Assembly (NCBI GenBank): GCA_037013685.1
Contig: CM072885.1
Location: 68,675,785-68,739,784 of the forward strand
Length of the DNA stretch: 64,000 nt
Direction: 5' to 3'
Source: Acridotheres tristis
Lineage: Eukaryota > Chordata > Aves > Passeriformes > Sturnidae
The notes under the pieces were generated by a model that ran no database searches, had not been told where the DNA came from, and saw only the letters and a list, made by a program, of their open reading frames with translations. Made by a program: the position numbers and the translations under genes. Shown piece by piece: positions 1-12,224 of this stretch (its first letter is position 1; each line of letters begins with the position of its first letter).

Positions 1-625
1 CCTAGATCAGATTACTTTTGAAGTAACTGTGAGGTCTCTCACATATTTTTAATTGAAATTACTCTGTCAGGACTCTAATATTTCCATTTTATTAAAGTTA
101 ATCCACTTGTTCACTTTTATGAACTCTACACTTCCTTGCTCTAGTGAAGGCCTTTTGCTCATGATCTGCACCATGGGAAGGCAACAATTCCAGGCAGGCC
201 AGGCTTGGAAGGGACCAGAAACTTCCCATGGGAAAAAAAAAAATTGAATCCACCAGATACAGCAAAGCAAGAAACACAAATTCCCACATCTGTTCTTGCC
301 AGGCTTCTTCTGTGTTTAAAGACCAAAGAGGTTTGGTAAAGGTTTGTGGAATCAGCCATTTGGTGTGCTTAACACAACCTCAAGTCTCCAATGGCTCACC
401 TGTCACTGCTCAGAGTTAAAAAGGTTTTTCTTGGTTGAGAGTTCTGCATATCTAACAGCCAGTCTCTTTCATGGTGTGCTCCAGACACAGCAGTGTGCTA
501 TTAGCATTAGCAGGCAGTTCTCTTAAAGGTCAGATGAAGTCAGAGAAGCATATTCCCCAGTGAGAATAAAATAAAGCCAAAGCTGACACTTGAGCAGCAA
601 CAAGGAAAATCATGGCTGTTTTTGT

Positions 626-639
626 GTGCATGCATGCAC
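626..639. repeat. Perfect 14-bp palindrome
   Basis: GTGCATGCATGCAC is its own reverse complement. It is alternating purine-pyrimidine, so it could adopt a cruciform or Z-like form. Function is unknown, and a single palindrome of this length can arise by chance in 64 kb. Confidence 0.8.
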
Positions 640-1450
640 CTGGATCAGAAAGTCAGTTTCTGCATTCTTTCACACCACCACAACAACTTCATAAGGAGGA
701 GGTTCCACAAAGAGACATAATATTGGCTCCTGTAATGAGAATTTTTTTTGTTTTCTTGGAACACTAATTAATAAGCATCAGTGAGCCACATGCTGTGGCT
801 AGGAAACTGTGGCCCATGCTGGTTCCATTTGTACCTTTTTTGCATGTGACAGTTTAAAATAATAGAATCATTGGAGATATCTGAAGACTAATTCATTAGG
901 AAGGATTAAGTCGTGGTACTTTTTGTTTTATCTCATCCGACTTTATATCCATATTTCCATTCAAGGTAAGCTGTAAGTCTTGGGAGTGGTGAGACAGATG
1001 ATGCTGGGAATGTGACTTTGGTTAGGTTATTTCAGTATTTACTCTACGAACATATTTGGTCTAATTGGGACAGGTAAAAAAATCAGAACAAGCAGAAATA
1101 AATGAATGGCCCAAAGGCAAATAATTCATGGCTGGATTTTGGATTTTTTGTTTTCTTACTCAGCACCACGGATGAGAAGTATAAATTGAAGTAAACCACA
1201 GCAATTAAACTCAGTCATATCTACTGGGTCATACTGCAGCCCAGGGTCTGGTTGTGAGTTAAAATCCATGGGAGTCACCTGGAAAGTTGGAAATTTTAAA
1301 AAGTTTTCATCCTGCAAAGTTGGGAGGTGCAGAGAACTGGGCATGGACTGTACACCAACTGTACAGAAACATCAGTGGAGCAGAGGAAATCACATGTGGT
1401 GGTCCTCAGGCTGGAGGTGGGTCAGTAGCTGTTAAAAATCAGAAAATCGG

Positions 1451-1471
1451 CTTGGGTTGTTGTGACCCAAG
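1451..1471. repeat. Short inverted repeat (7-bp arms, 7-nt loop)
   Basis: CTTGGGT and ACCCAAG form perfect arms around a 7-nt loop. The right arm runs into a phrase (about 1463-1493) resembling the minus strand of avian CR1, so this may be a scrap of old repeat and not a functional hairpin. It is too small for a microRNA precursor. Confidence 0.6.
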
Positions 1472-2097
1472 TGCAGGACCCAGCACCTGGCCATGTGGGA
1501 GTTCTGTTCTTCCTTCCCATCCCCATCTAACATACTGGCAGATAATTTGCTTCAGAAATTAAAACTGCTTCCTAATGAGGTTCATCTATGGAAACTTCTA
1601 ATGGAATTTCTAGAACACTGATGATTTTATAAATCATCTAAAGAATATAAAAAAATAGATTTTTATATATTCCTACCTCTGTAGAAAGGTAGCTGTCAAC
1701 ATCATATTTGTAAGACATAAAATGTCTTATTGCATGCAAGACCTTCAACACTAAAAAGAAAGCAAAAATTCTAGCAAAGCTGAAGAGATCTTTGGTCCTG
1801 TGAATGCAAATCATTCCTATCTTTTGTTGAAGGTGCCTCTTATCTCACATGCTTGTTTGTGAATGCCTCAGCGAGATTCAAACTCATCCTCTGACTGCTG
1901 CCCCTCCCATTTGAACCACAACGTGATAACTTCAGCCTGCACTCATGAGAGTTGTAGGGATGCTTCTGTCCTTAACCTGGAAAGGCTGACCTTGGAGACA
2001 AAGTCACAGAATAAACTGGGTAACTGGGGACTCCTCAGGGTCATTGGTCTAAGCCACCACTCAAATTAGAGCTTTGTAGCTTTGAGGTTACATTGAA

Positions 2098-2210
2098 CTC
2101 ATTGCTCAGTGCCCTGTCCAGGTGACTTTTGATTGTCTTTAAGGATGGAGATTCCACAGTCTGTCAGTTTGACCACATCTGGGATGAAGTTTTCTTGCTA
2201 ATATCCTGTC
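2098..2210 (-). mobile_element. CR1 LINE remnant, 3' region, degraded
   Basis: The plus strand reads like the reverse complement of a CR1 3' region. The ordered phrases are 'ttgctcagtgccctgtcca', then 'aaggatggagattccaca', then 'aagttttcttgctaatatc'. These match the order of known CR1 tails (subject to being 'the leading/last part of the element', 'blocks near the conserved 3' UTR'). Divergence is high and both ends are ragged, so this is an old, 5'-truncated, inactive copy. It carries no coding part. The identification rests on memory of CR1 consensus patterns. Confidence 0.55.
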
Positions 2211-2227
2211 AGAAATGCTGTGGTAAG

Positions 2228-2231
<4 letters not shown>

Positions 2232-2291
<60 letters not shown>
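2232..2291. repeat. (AT)n microsatellite, about 30 copies
   Basis: An uninterrupted run of alternating A and T spans 60 bp. It is a dinucleotide microsatellite likely to vary in length between individuals and to extrude easily. It sits about 20 bp to the right of the old CR1 remnant; a functional link is not evident. Confidence 0.97.
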
Positions 2292-2297
<6 letters not shown>

Positions 2298-5200
2298 GAT
2301 CTGAGTTACATCCTGCCATCACAGAAAGCAGATACAGATGTAGCTGGAAATTGTAATTTATTTCAATAATTCAAAACACTTCAATTTTTAAAAATTCGAT
2401 TCTATTTTTTTTTTTTTTTGGTGGCAAATTGGATTTGCAAAAGTAAAGGAAATGCTTCCATTCTAAATAATTTTGAGGCATATAACATTGGGAGACAAAA
2501 CTCTGATCTTTTAGGAACTAAATATCCTTTTCCTTCATGCTAAGTCTTTGACATTTGTGTGTTTCTTTGGGACACTAAAATGGAAGGTATTATTTCTTGA
2601 AGACAAGTTTGGTTCTTTTTCATTAGTGTGAGTCTTTTATGGACATAAAAAGCCATGTGATTCCAAGATTGCACTAAAAGGATGAACAAATCCAGAACAC
2701 TTTGATGTAATGTTTCTATGCTAATATACACCTGTGAAAATCATACTGCTTTCTGCAGCAACAAAGCCCATAAAGAGAGAAAATCGCTATGTAAAAATCT
2801 TTTCAATGCTCCAGCAATTAAATATCTGTGTGTTTAACTTTGTTATGCAGGCAGTGAAGAACTAGAAATGAAATTTTCAATTTTTTATTTCATACTATGC
2901 CTATTTATTTGGTTTATACTGAAGCTTTGAAAGGAATGTGTCATTTTCAGTTGCAATTACATATAGGTAAAAGAAATGCTAGAAGCTTTTTTTTTTTTAA
3001 TGATCTTCTAACAACATAGTGTGGTATCTGCCATTTTTATGGTGTAAATATCATCACAGATATGTAGATATTTCTTCTGTGGTTTTGCTTTCTTCAATGA
3101 AACTCTTCTAACCAAGATTTGCACTGCTCCTTAACCTGACTTAATTTTGCTAAGATGTTCCTACACACTCTTTACCCTTCCATTAGAGAACGAAATATTC
3201 ATTTCTTGTTAGTTTTGTTTTGGTTCAGGCCCACCACTGTTCTTGGATGGTGTCCACATCCAGACCATGCTGATCTCCTTTCTGTAAACCTTCTGAGGAG
3301 CAAAAGTTTTTGTTTTCTTGGGAAGGAACTGATGCTTGTTGTTCAAGTAATCCTGAAAGGGAGAACATTACAATGCTAAGTATCATTGCTTTAGGAATGA
3401 AGATGGAACAAACAGTGTGAAATAGAATATCTGAATGATGGCATTTCAGTCATGTGAGGAAAGCTATTTCATAGCTAGGAACTGGCTCATAATCGTCAGC
3501 ATAAATACATTCACAGCTTGAATATTCCTAGATCTTCCATCATTTCTGTCAGCTTCTTAAATCTCATTAGAGGCTGGTATAGATGTGTCCTGGAAAATCA
3601 GGGAGCATGTATATCATATCTAGATCTGATGAAATAGGAAGCATAATTAGAATGTTTTAACATGTTTGTAGTTGCCAGTACCTCATCAGTCAAAGATTTA
3701 GCAGGAATCTGTGGCCAGTAGAGATGGATGTGTGAAAGAGACCCAACAAAGTCTTTTTTAGTGTTTTTGTCTTTTGTGAATTTTTTTTTCTTTTTTTTTT
3801 TGGAGTAGGCAATGAAGAGAACATGAAGAGATTTTAAAAATCTGATTTGAAAATGTAAATTTTATCTTTCTTTGAGGTCTCACATTTCGTTAGGGAGCAG
3901 CCCTAGTTTGGTGTAAGCAGATGAAGATTTGGGCGGTTTTTGCTTCCCACGATGAATGTTCCCTGAATACTAAGGTGTTTTGTTAATTATATTATTTATT
4001 GTTATTGACTTTGAATAAAAGAAATTATTACTGTGCTGATGGAAGTTGCTGGTCACTCAAGTCATGAGGCATTATACTGTGAAAGAAGATTTGGTATATG
4101 AGAATAACTTAATTTGACAAAATGCCTTAAGGAACTAACAAGAAGAAATGCTGGTATCATCTGGAAGAGCATTTTGGAAAAAGCTGAGGTGGTTATAGCT
4201 TGGCTAGAGGGTGAGCAGGAATTTCCAGTGTAACTTAGCTGAGGAGGAGGTTAATGTGTCCCTTGTGTCTAGAGAAATGGACTGAAAGAGAGAAGAATCC
4301 TGTTGTACATGGTCCTCCACGTGATCTTTAATGTTAGATGTGAATGAACCCAAAGGGTGGGGAAAGTGGAATCAGAAGGAATAAGAGAATGAAAACCATT
4401 ATCTATCAAATTGATTGCAGTAGTTTCACTAGTCCTGCTTAGATTACAAAGATGAAGTACAGTTACTGCCTACAAGTTCTCAGGGATTAAGTATTACATA
4501 GAAAAATACCATGTTTAAAGGATGAATTAGTGGTTTGTAGCATTGCTGGGGAAATAGCAAAAAATAGAACTTTTTTTTTTTTTTTTTTTAAATTCCTTAC
4601 TACAACCCAAACAACCCCTGCACATTTTGAAGCAGAGAAGGTAATAACCACTCAGAGGCACGAATAACATTGTCCACAGATGCAAGTTCAAGTTATGCTG
4701 CTGGGCAAGTTCCTTGCTACAAGGCTTGGGGCTAAGGGAATGGTGGAGCTTGAGCTGAGCAAAGGCTGAGCACACCAGTGAAGTAAAAAGGAGCTCAGGT
4801 ATGAGCACTGAGGACTGTTATGTGCAATCAAATGTTATTTGCATTATTTCCACAGCCTATCCATGTTAAATTGATGTCCATGTTTCTCTTTAGAGCAGCA
4901 GGAAGACTGATAGTGTGACATTGTACACCTGGAGTGTCCCATTCAAATACTGTAGACAGCACCACTGCTTTGGTTTTTTTTTACCCTAATAGAGTCCAAA
5001 ATCCATTTCACCTGCAGGTGTGAGGCAGGGTTGGCTGGTTTCTCAGGGATTGGAATAAATGGAATATTGGTCACAACTGAAATAAGCTCATCATCTAATA
5101 GATGCTGGAGATTTATATGTTTCCACAAAACCAGCTTGAATATGTTCTCTGGTACCTCCTTCCCTGTGGGCAATGAAAGCATTCCTGAGGTGCTGTAATC

Positions 5201-7096
5201 CCAAGGTCACTCTGAAACTTTATGAGGCTTTTCTGCTCCATTCCTGCTCACATTTGTTTGTGGATAAATATGGCCACAGTTAAGCACCAGGAACAACAAA
5301 GAAAATCTAAACTTAGCAAAATACAGACAAATTCTTGCTTTTGGGAGTCTGTTTTTTCATAAGGGTTTGCAAATCCCTTAAAAATGATTGCATAACAACT
5401 GTGAATAGGGCTGGTAAGGACTTCTCTTTTTTTCATCTAAATGATTCCATCTGAAAGTGAGTTCACTGAACAGAAAGTTTTTGTAGGAATCTAGTGTTTC
5501 TGACAGAGCTTAAATCAGAGTGGGTTCTGAAATCTTGGATGGGATTCCTGGCTAAGAGCACTTCTAGCACGGCCAGTGCTGTGCCTGGTGGAGAACTGGT
5601 TTGGGACACAGGAAACAGGGTTAGAGTTCTCTGCTGATTCCTTCTGGGAATGTGGGAGTGCACAGCAGCTGGAATGGTTCGACTGCTGCAAAAGTGGAGC
5701 TTTGTGCATTGCAGTGAGCAGGTGAGAGTTGGTTTTCCTCATCCCACAAGAGACCAAACACTGAGGGCTACATTTTTCTGTCCCTGTTATTACTTATTCA
5801 TACCAAACAGGATTATTACATCAGGAGGAGGTGAAGGGAACAGCTGTGGCTGAGTCCAGCTGAGTTTAGGCTGTCTAGGATTAAAAGCTTTGCTGTCCTG
5901 GCTATGGGGAAAGGGTTTTAAGATTCCATGTTCTGCATGTCAGAGGTGTTCCCTGCCATGTACTTAGGTGGATTTTTACAGTACAGCACTAGGATTCCTT
6001 TTAAATTAAAAAAATATGAAATAGCTTTAATTTTTGAGGCAAGCAGTTTTCCAAATCTTAAAAACCTTCTGTGGGAGGAAAGAGATTTTATAGAATTTCT
6101 GTCGTTCTTTACAGATGAAGTGTTGCTTCTTGAGGAAGGAATATTTCCCTCCTGAGTCAGGAACTGCTCTGCATGGGGTCTGGAGGGACAATAAGTGCTC
6201 CACAAGCCAGAGTTTGCAAGTCACAGGTTTCAGTACTGGTCATTACATTCCAGCTGGAGAATGTAGCAAGGGTGGAGAGCCAGAAAACAGTTATGTACCT
6301 GAAATAACAGAAATTAAAGCATGTAATACTGTTAAAATAACACATTTCTCAGAAACCATGTACCTATTTGAACTAATAGCTATTTTCCAAAGAAAATAAA
6401 TCTCTAGATTGATGAGAATGGAAGAGTATTTTCATCCATTGCAATAAATCTCTTTTGCATTTGATGTACATACAACAGAAATTTAAGAATGAGATTGTGG
6501 ACTGTTTTGCAAGAAAGGGCATAAAATGTTGTGACCTTCTTGTGTGGTTTCATTCAAGACCTGAGGTGCACTATATTCAATCAAAAGAATCAGTGCTGCA
6601 TGTTCCATTTGTAATAGGAGTCACTTATTTGTAAGAGGGAGCATTGTATTTTTTTTTAAACATTTTGCAGAAGGTTTTGATAGAAAAGTGACAGCATTCT
6701 TGATTGAGTATTTATTAATTTTATAGTGAATTATTAATCAATGTGTTTAAAGGCAAAATCTCATGGAAACAAAAGACTCAATCATGTTTAGGGAGGGAAA
6801 ATCCCATCAAAGACATTGCAGCAGCATTTCAGTCTTTTTAAAAGCTTTTCTTCTGCCAAGTCTTTATGAACTGCCTTAATGAATAAAATGGAATATTTTT
6901 CAGGCAACTTTGCCCTGATTTTTCCTGTGTGTTCTTAGATACTCTTCTTCTACAAAGAAGGTGAAATTCACATCCTGTTAGAAGGACCACTACAAGGCCA
7001 CACTTCCTTTTCCAGTGCTGGGAAAAAAAAAAAGCAAATAGAAGATTTTTGGTATAGGAGGAAAGCAGGAGAGAGACTGAATAAGGAAATAGAAAA
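2292..7096. other. Non-coding unique DNA with homopolymer runs
   Basis: About 4.8 kb of AT-rich sequence without supportable genes. It holds poly-T runs at 2405-2419 (15 T), about 3787-3800 (interrupted) and 4571-4589 (19 T). The open frames here are short and unrelated to any family I recognise. I see no splice-flanked conserved reading frame, RNA gene or clear transposon. Confidence 0.55.
4571..4589. repeat. Poly-T run, 19 bases
   Basis: A pure homopolymer. Read on the minus strand it is a poly-A tract, but no retroposed body or target duplication is visible next to it, so it is listed as a simple repeat only. Confidence 0.95.
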
Positions 7097-7422
7097 TAGA
7101 ATCATCAAAGAATTTAGATTGGAAAATAACTGTAAGATAAATAAGTCCAACCACGAATGCAGCTCTGACAAGGGCACCATAAATCAAGTCTTTAAAAGAC
7201 CTCCAGGGATGGTGACTCCCACACTGCCCTGGGCAGCCTCTTCCAGGGCTTGACAACACTTTGGGGGAAAAAATATTTCTTGTTATCCAGTCTGAACCTC
7301 TCATGGCACAACTTCAGGCCATTTGGTGTCATTCTGTCACTTGTTAATTGGGAGAAGGTCTGACCCCCACCTCACCACCACCTCCTTTCAGGTCTTTCTA
7401 GAGAGCAGAAAGGTTTTTTCTC
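7097..7422 (-). mobile_element. CR1 LINE, 5'-truncated 3' end
   Basis: This is the clearest CR1 copy on the minus strand. On the plus strand it begins with 'agaatcatcaaagaattt', the reverse complement of the CR1 3'-terminal ATTCTATG-type repeat. It continues through hallmark phrases: 'cctccagggatggtgactcc', 'ccctgggcagcctcttccag', 'cttgacaacactttggggg' and 'acctcctttcaggt'. About 325 bp remain, covering the 3' UTR and no complete reverse-transcriptase domain. CR1 copies are normally severely 5'-truncated and lack target-site duplications, as here. The element is dead. The right border near 7422 is approximate, because similarity fades into unique DNA. Confidence 0.92.
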
Positions 7423-8913
7423 GAAGTTTAATAATTTGGAGTGGGAGTGACACATTGTATGACTTTGTGCAAAACAACTTGCAATTTCTCCTAACTCAGC
7501 ATGAAGCTCTAGCTGAGCTGGCCAAGGAAAAAAATGTAATATAACAAGAAAAGTTATACTGATTTCATATTAGTTATACCAATCTGAGGTGAGTTTTATG
7601 ACAAAAGAAAGAATAACACCACAAATGACAGCACTTTGAAATGTGTTTTTGCACAGGTTCTTGAAGAAAAAAGTATGTGATAACACACAGGAGGCAGGAG
7701 ATGTGTAAACATCTGGAACAGCCTAAGGAACCATTTTTTCCCTTTCATTTTGCAAGTGTGTGTTTGTGCACTGTTCTTCCTTTTAGGCAGAGCTGAATTC
7801 GAGATTTAGTGCTTGCATCTCTGCATAAGGATCCTCACCCCAAAGACAGATTGGAATTGTGAAAGTTTTACTTGAATTATTGTGTGTGCTTGAAGACTCC
7901 ATTACTGAGAAAGAAGATAATTGTTAGGTTTAATTTGACTCTGTCTTGGCTGTCACATTCAAGTTTTCTTTGAAAATTGTAAATTTGTGCTATGTCAGAG
8001 ACCTTTCAAAAGAGTTAGAAATATCCACATTCAAGAACCTCATGTTCTTTAGATGCTGATCAACATCTCTGTTTTTCCTTTGTGTCTTTTACTAGTTGAA
8101 GCAAAAGGGATGTGTCATGCTACCTTTCTTTTCTTTTTTCTAGTCATTGGAGCTGTGTTTGGGAATCAGTGTTTAATTTATCATTTCATGTTGTCTTGTT
8201 CCTCACTTTAAGTCCTTGCTAAAGTTGATTAAATCTTTCCTTTTCTTCCCAAGAAGTAAAATACTTCAGTTTTGATGGCAATTACATAAAATCTCAGTCA
8301 GAATTTCAGCAGGGCAGGTATGGATTAGTGTAAATTAGTGCATGGGAGATAAATGATCAAGTCCTTCATTTCATCAAAAAACAAAAGAAATCAAAACTTC
8401 AAAAGCACTCACTATGTAAATTTGTTGTTTTCCTGCCAGTCTTACCAACATTCCATATGGATAAGTTTATTGTTTGAAGGTGATGAGTCTGCTTCGACGA
8501 GATGGGCTCGAATAATTAAAAAGTAATAAACTGTAGAAAAATATGGATCACTTTGTGATCTGAGCCCTCTCAGATGGTGCATTTCTGGTTTTCAAAGTGC
8601 ATTCATCCCTCTCGGAGCTGTTTGGAGGGAAGAACCCAGCAGTGGTGGATTGCTGTGGGTGTTGTGAAGAAAAGAGGGAGGAGCAGCAGGGATGAGGCTG
8701 CCAGGTGTCCTGGCCTCTCTTGGGAAGCAAAGTTTTTTCCTCAGGAAAGTGGTGCAGGACCACTGCAGTGGGGCACGGGATGATTCCTAGCCTGCTTTCC
8801 CTGGAGATGGGCTGTGGGGATCTGTGGGGCTGTGTGCTGGGCTTTGCACCACTAATCAGTGGTTTGTTATCAGTTTTGTTTGTTTTCTCTCAGAGCCAGG
8901 ATTAACAGAAAGG
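7423..8913. other. Non-coding unique DNA between CR1 and LTR
   Basis: About 1.5 kb with no supportable exon. The right part (8570-8900) is richer in G and has overlapping frames on both strands, none recognisable. A small stretch with three CpGs (8495-8510) beside a homeobox-type 'ataattaaa', followed by the hairpin at 8546-8560, stands out in otherwise CpG-poor DNA. Confidence 0.5.
8546..8560. repeat. Perfect inverted repeat (6-bp arms, 3-nt loop)
   Basis: GATCAC-TTT-GTGATC is a perfect small hairpin or dyad. It could be a dimer binding site, but a dyad this short is expected by chance in a window of this size. Confidence 0.7.
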
Positions 8914-9620
8914 TGATTGAGACAATTCTTGTGTTCGGGCTTGGATGTTTATTATATCTTATCAGAAATTACAGAAAGTGTGACAGCACCTCCAGCTCCT
9001 TGCTAGAAGTGAAAAAAAAAAATGGACACAGCTGAGGCTGCTTCAAGGCCTTTTAAAGCTAAACAAACCAATAAAAGTTTAACACCTACATTATTTATCC
9101 TTTTGACCCAGTAATAGATTCCCACAACCTTTAGAGTGGCATTTGCCTGACCAGCCATAGGTTACTACCCGAGTTCTGTGAAGAAGACAGAAAAAGAAGA
9201 TGAACAAAGAGAAAGACATCACCCGAAATTGTCCATCTTGTTCCATAACCACCACTATACTATAAAAGCTTTAAATTTAAAACCCATCACCCAGTGAAAA
9301 TACACACATCTAACCCACTACACATTTGTGATTTCTAACTTATTAGTCACAAGCCTTCTCCAAGGTTCCAGCTCCACAGCAGTGTTTTCCAGGGGGTCTG
9401 TGCCTGGAAGCACAGAAAGCTCCAAAATTCCAGATTTCTGGGATCCAGCAGTGATCCCTCCTGGAGCACAAAGTTCTGGTCAGTTCCCCCTGGGCATCTC
9501 TGGGGGAAAGCCACCCTTCCAAGGAGCACGAGAAATGCTGGCTGTGATCTGAAGGTACCTGCTGGAGCTCTGCATCTTCATCATGCCCACTTTCATAACT
9601 GACTCAGACCTCAAAACTTG
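8914..9620 (-). mobile_element. Solo LTR of an endogenous retrovirus (ERVL-like, passerine type)
   Basis: Read on the minus strand, this block has LTR architecture. A long U3-like region is followed by a poly(A) signal (AATAAA, plus-strand 8948-8953). A short tail then ends in CA where the plus strand starts with TG (8914). Phrases such as 'attactgggtcaaaaggata' and 'ctagcaaggagctggaggtg' (minus strand) recall an abundant LTR family of songbirds. No gag, pol or env frames flank it, so it is a solo LTR. The right border is uncertain, between about 9550 and 9620. A 6-bp direct repeat GAAAGG (8908-8913 and 9620-9625) could be the target duplication, but the expected terminal TG/CA is not cleanly present there. 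Confidence 0.7.
8948..8953 (-). promoter_or_regulatory. LTR poly(A) signal AATAAA
   Basis: The canonical hexamer on the minus strand lies about 35 bp from the proposed LTR 3' terminus. This is the spacing expected for an LTR R/U5 boundary. Confidence 0.6.
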
Positions 9621-11323
9621 AAAGGCTCCCGAAATTGCAGTTCTTCTCAAAAAAATGTGACTTTGTTTAAAAAGAAAAAAAGGTGTGATCGGTTGTCATG
9701 TTTCTTTCTCTATAACTTCAGATCAAATATATTTAGATTACAGATATTTTTGCTGTCAGCCTTGCAGACTGAGCAAAGAAAGACAAGCCTGATTCCTTCC
9801 TACTTTGTGCATCATCACTGATAATATGGTGAAACTTATGCAAGCCCGTGGTTTTACAGGTGCCATAAACTTCCAAATCTGACTCTCCAGTGGAAACTTA
9901 AAAATTGATATATAGGTAAAAAATGAGCCTGTCTGACTTTGATCAATGTGTTTTTTCCTCGTTGATAGGAAGAAGAAAAGGAACTTAAAGCAGCTCCTAA
10001 GGCAGTTAGGTATAAAAAAGTTGTGTAGCTCCTGTTCATGTTGATAGAATTATTTTTATGGGTTGTTTTGTAGAAGAGAAACCACAGAGAGATTTATGAA
10101 TCTTTAAAGTATATTAGAGTCAATTAAAAGTTTTTAGTGCAAATGAACTGAAACTCAAATGATTTTAGGGAAAACGTTACTCTACATTTTAGGTTTGAGT
10201 TAAACTGGGGAAAAAAAAAAATTGTTCCCACCAAAATGAATATATGTTAATTTTAGGTGAGTATTTTTGAACTAGAGATTTTGCAATTCTTACCCAGTCA
10301 GGGGATGAGGGTAGAGAATCCTGTAACTACTGAATTAACTACAACTGAGCAAAACCACAGGAGAGTCTGGTGAAGGAAAAGAATAAATATTTATTTGCTG
10401 CCATACATTTGGAAGATAAAAATACATTTCCAGATGACAAAACACTTTTACAGGGACATACATGCTTTTACCTTACAACTGGGGAGAAATTTCCTCAAGC
10501 TGAACAATGGTCCAGTGGACCTGGGGAGATGAGATCTGTGTTCTTTTTGGCTACAGGTCTTATCAGCAATTTTTCCTTCACTGGGAAATCTCTAAATTTT
10601 TGGATTTATAGAGAGGTTTGTTGTGTCTTACACTTTTCCTGCTGTGCATCTCTCCACTCCCCTCATTTTTTATTTGAACACAAAGCTTTTATTTCTATGT
10701 TGCAAGGAAATGTGTTAATATGCTGAGAGCTTTTTCACTGTATTTCATGGGGATAACTGTTGTTCTAACTGTAAAATATAGTGTGGATATGGAAAAAAAA
10801 AAGGAAAAAGAGAATAAGTATAACATTATTCTGGAGGCCAGAGGAAGAGACATATATCAAATTTTTTGAATTTAAATTCTATGTTAATGCCAATATTCTG
10901 GAAATAAATTAATAATCGCTTTTTCTTGAGTGTGTTCTATTTAGCTGATGCTCCTGGGCTTTAACTCTCTGCCCCAGAAGATTCATGTTAAATGTGTGAC
11001 AGTTATTTGTTTCTAAAATATCAATTTTCCTCTTCAGTGGGAAATTTCAAAATTCAAGCAGAAAATAATTTCAAGCTGGAATATTTAATATTTTTGGGAT
11101 TTAAACTTTTATATATAGCAATCACTTTAGTGGTATCAAAACATTTTGATTAATTTTACTTCCACTTTTTTTTATTGTACGAACTCACTAAGAATAATAT
11201 ACATTATATTTACAATTACAATTAATGGTTTAGTGTGAGAGTAGATTAATTGCTGTGTTCAACACCGGAAGTGGAAAGCTTTCACAAGGTTCTGCCAAAA
11301 ACTTCGTTGGTATCAACATGCTG

Positions 11324-11340
11324 AAAAAAAAAAAAAAAAA
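11324..11340. repeat. Poly-A run, 17 bases
   Basis: A pure A homopolymer. No upstream body of a processed retrocopy can be recognised. Confidence 0.95.
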
Positions 11341-12208
11341 GGCAATTTTGTAAAATTATTTTTATGCAAATCCTCTGCCATTGTGGTTTTGGGGTTTTTA
11401 TGTGGAGGGGAGGAGTGGGGTTGGTGAGGGAGGTTTTTTCAGTAAATGATGCCAAAAGAAAGATTTAGGACAGGTAAAAGAGGCAGAGTGAAAAAAAGGC
11501 TCCTGAGGGCAGCACTGTGTCCCTGGCTGGGTTAAGGAGACAAAGGGAATCTCGAGCACGGCAAAGGGAACAAAATGTCTTTATAAAGTCATCATCCCAC
11601 TCGCTGCCTTCTTCAGGGGAGCTGGGCTGGCACCTCCATATATGCCAGCACTTGGCAATCTCTAATTGTGCTTTAGAAACAAAGCTCAGCAAGTCAGAGA
11701 GTTCCAAATAAACTCCTTGGAAATTCAGAGAGCACTGCATCTCTGGACACCATCCCTGGGATGGGCTTTTGTCTTTCCTCAAGGGATGGAATAATCAAGT
11801 CAGATTTTTTTTTTCAATATTCAAGCTTGTGGCTTCCTTAAAGGTTATCACCACACTTAGTGTTGTTGGGGGAGCTGAAGCCCTTCTGGACAAAAATCAA
11901 AATCTAGCAGAGGTCTAAAATCAGCACAGTTAACACACAGTCACATTAAGAGTTCTGTGTGTCTGCCTATGTTTGTAAAAACTGATCTTATCTGATACTC
12001 AGCAGGTCAAAATGTATAAAATTCAGTCATGGATACCAGAACAAAAGGAAGAGGATAAGAATGATTCCTATAACTTGAAGAGGCATTTTAATTTTCAGTC
12101 CTTTCTTAAAACAAACATTCACTAGTAAGAAACATAGCTCTCATTGTTTTAGCTTCCTTTGTATTGTTCTTGTTCATTTTTGGGAGTAATTTTCCACTCA
12201 AATTTGGA

Positions 12209-12224
12209 TTTTTTTTTTTTTTTT
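12209..12224. repeat. Poly-T run, 16 bases
   Basis: A pure T homopolymer inside AT-rich unique DNA. Confidence 0.95.

Larger units (their letters stand above)
1..2097. other. Non-coding unique DNA, left edge
   Basis: About 2 kb of AT-rich sequence with no supportable exon. Open frames are all below 95 codons, overlap on both strands and show no recognisable protein. It contains a perfect 14-bp palindrome (626-639), a small hairpin (1451-1471) and short A and T runs. A stretch of about 30 bases near 1463-1493 recalls a phrase common in avian CR1 elements, but it is too short to call. The segment reads as intergenic or intronic. Confidence 0.6.

Noticed and set aside
1463..1493. Further CR1 fragment
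   Set aside because: About 30 bases recall a common CR1 phrase, but similarity stops abruptly on both sides. It is too short to assign.
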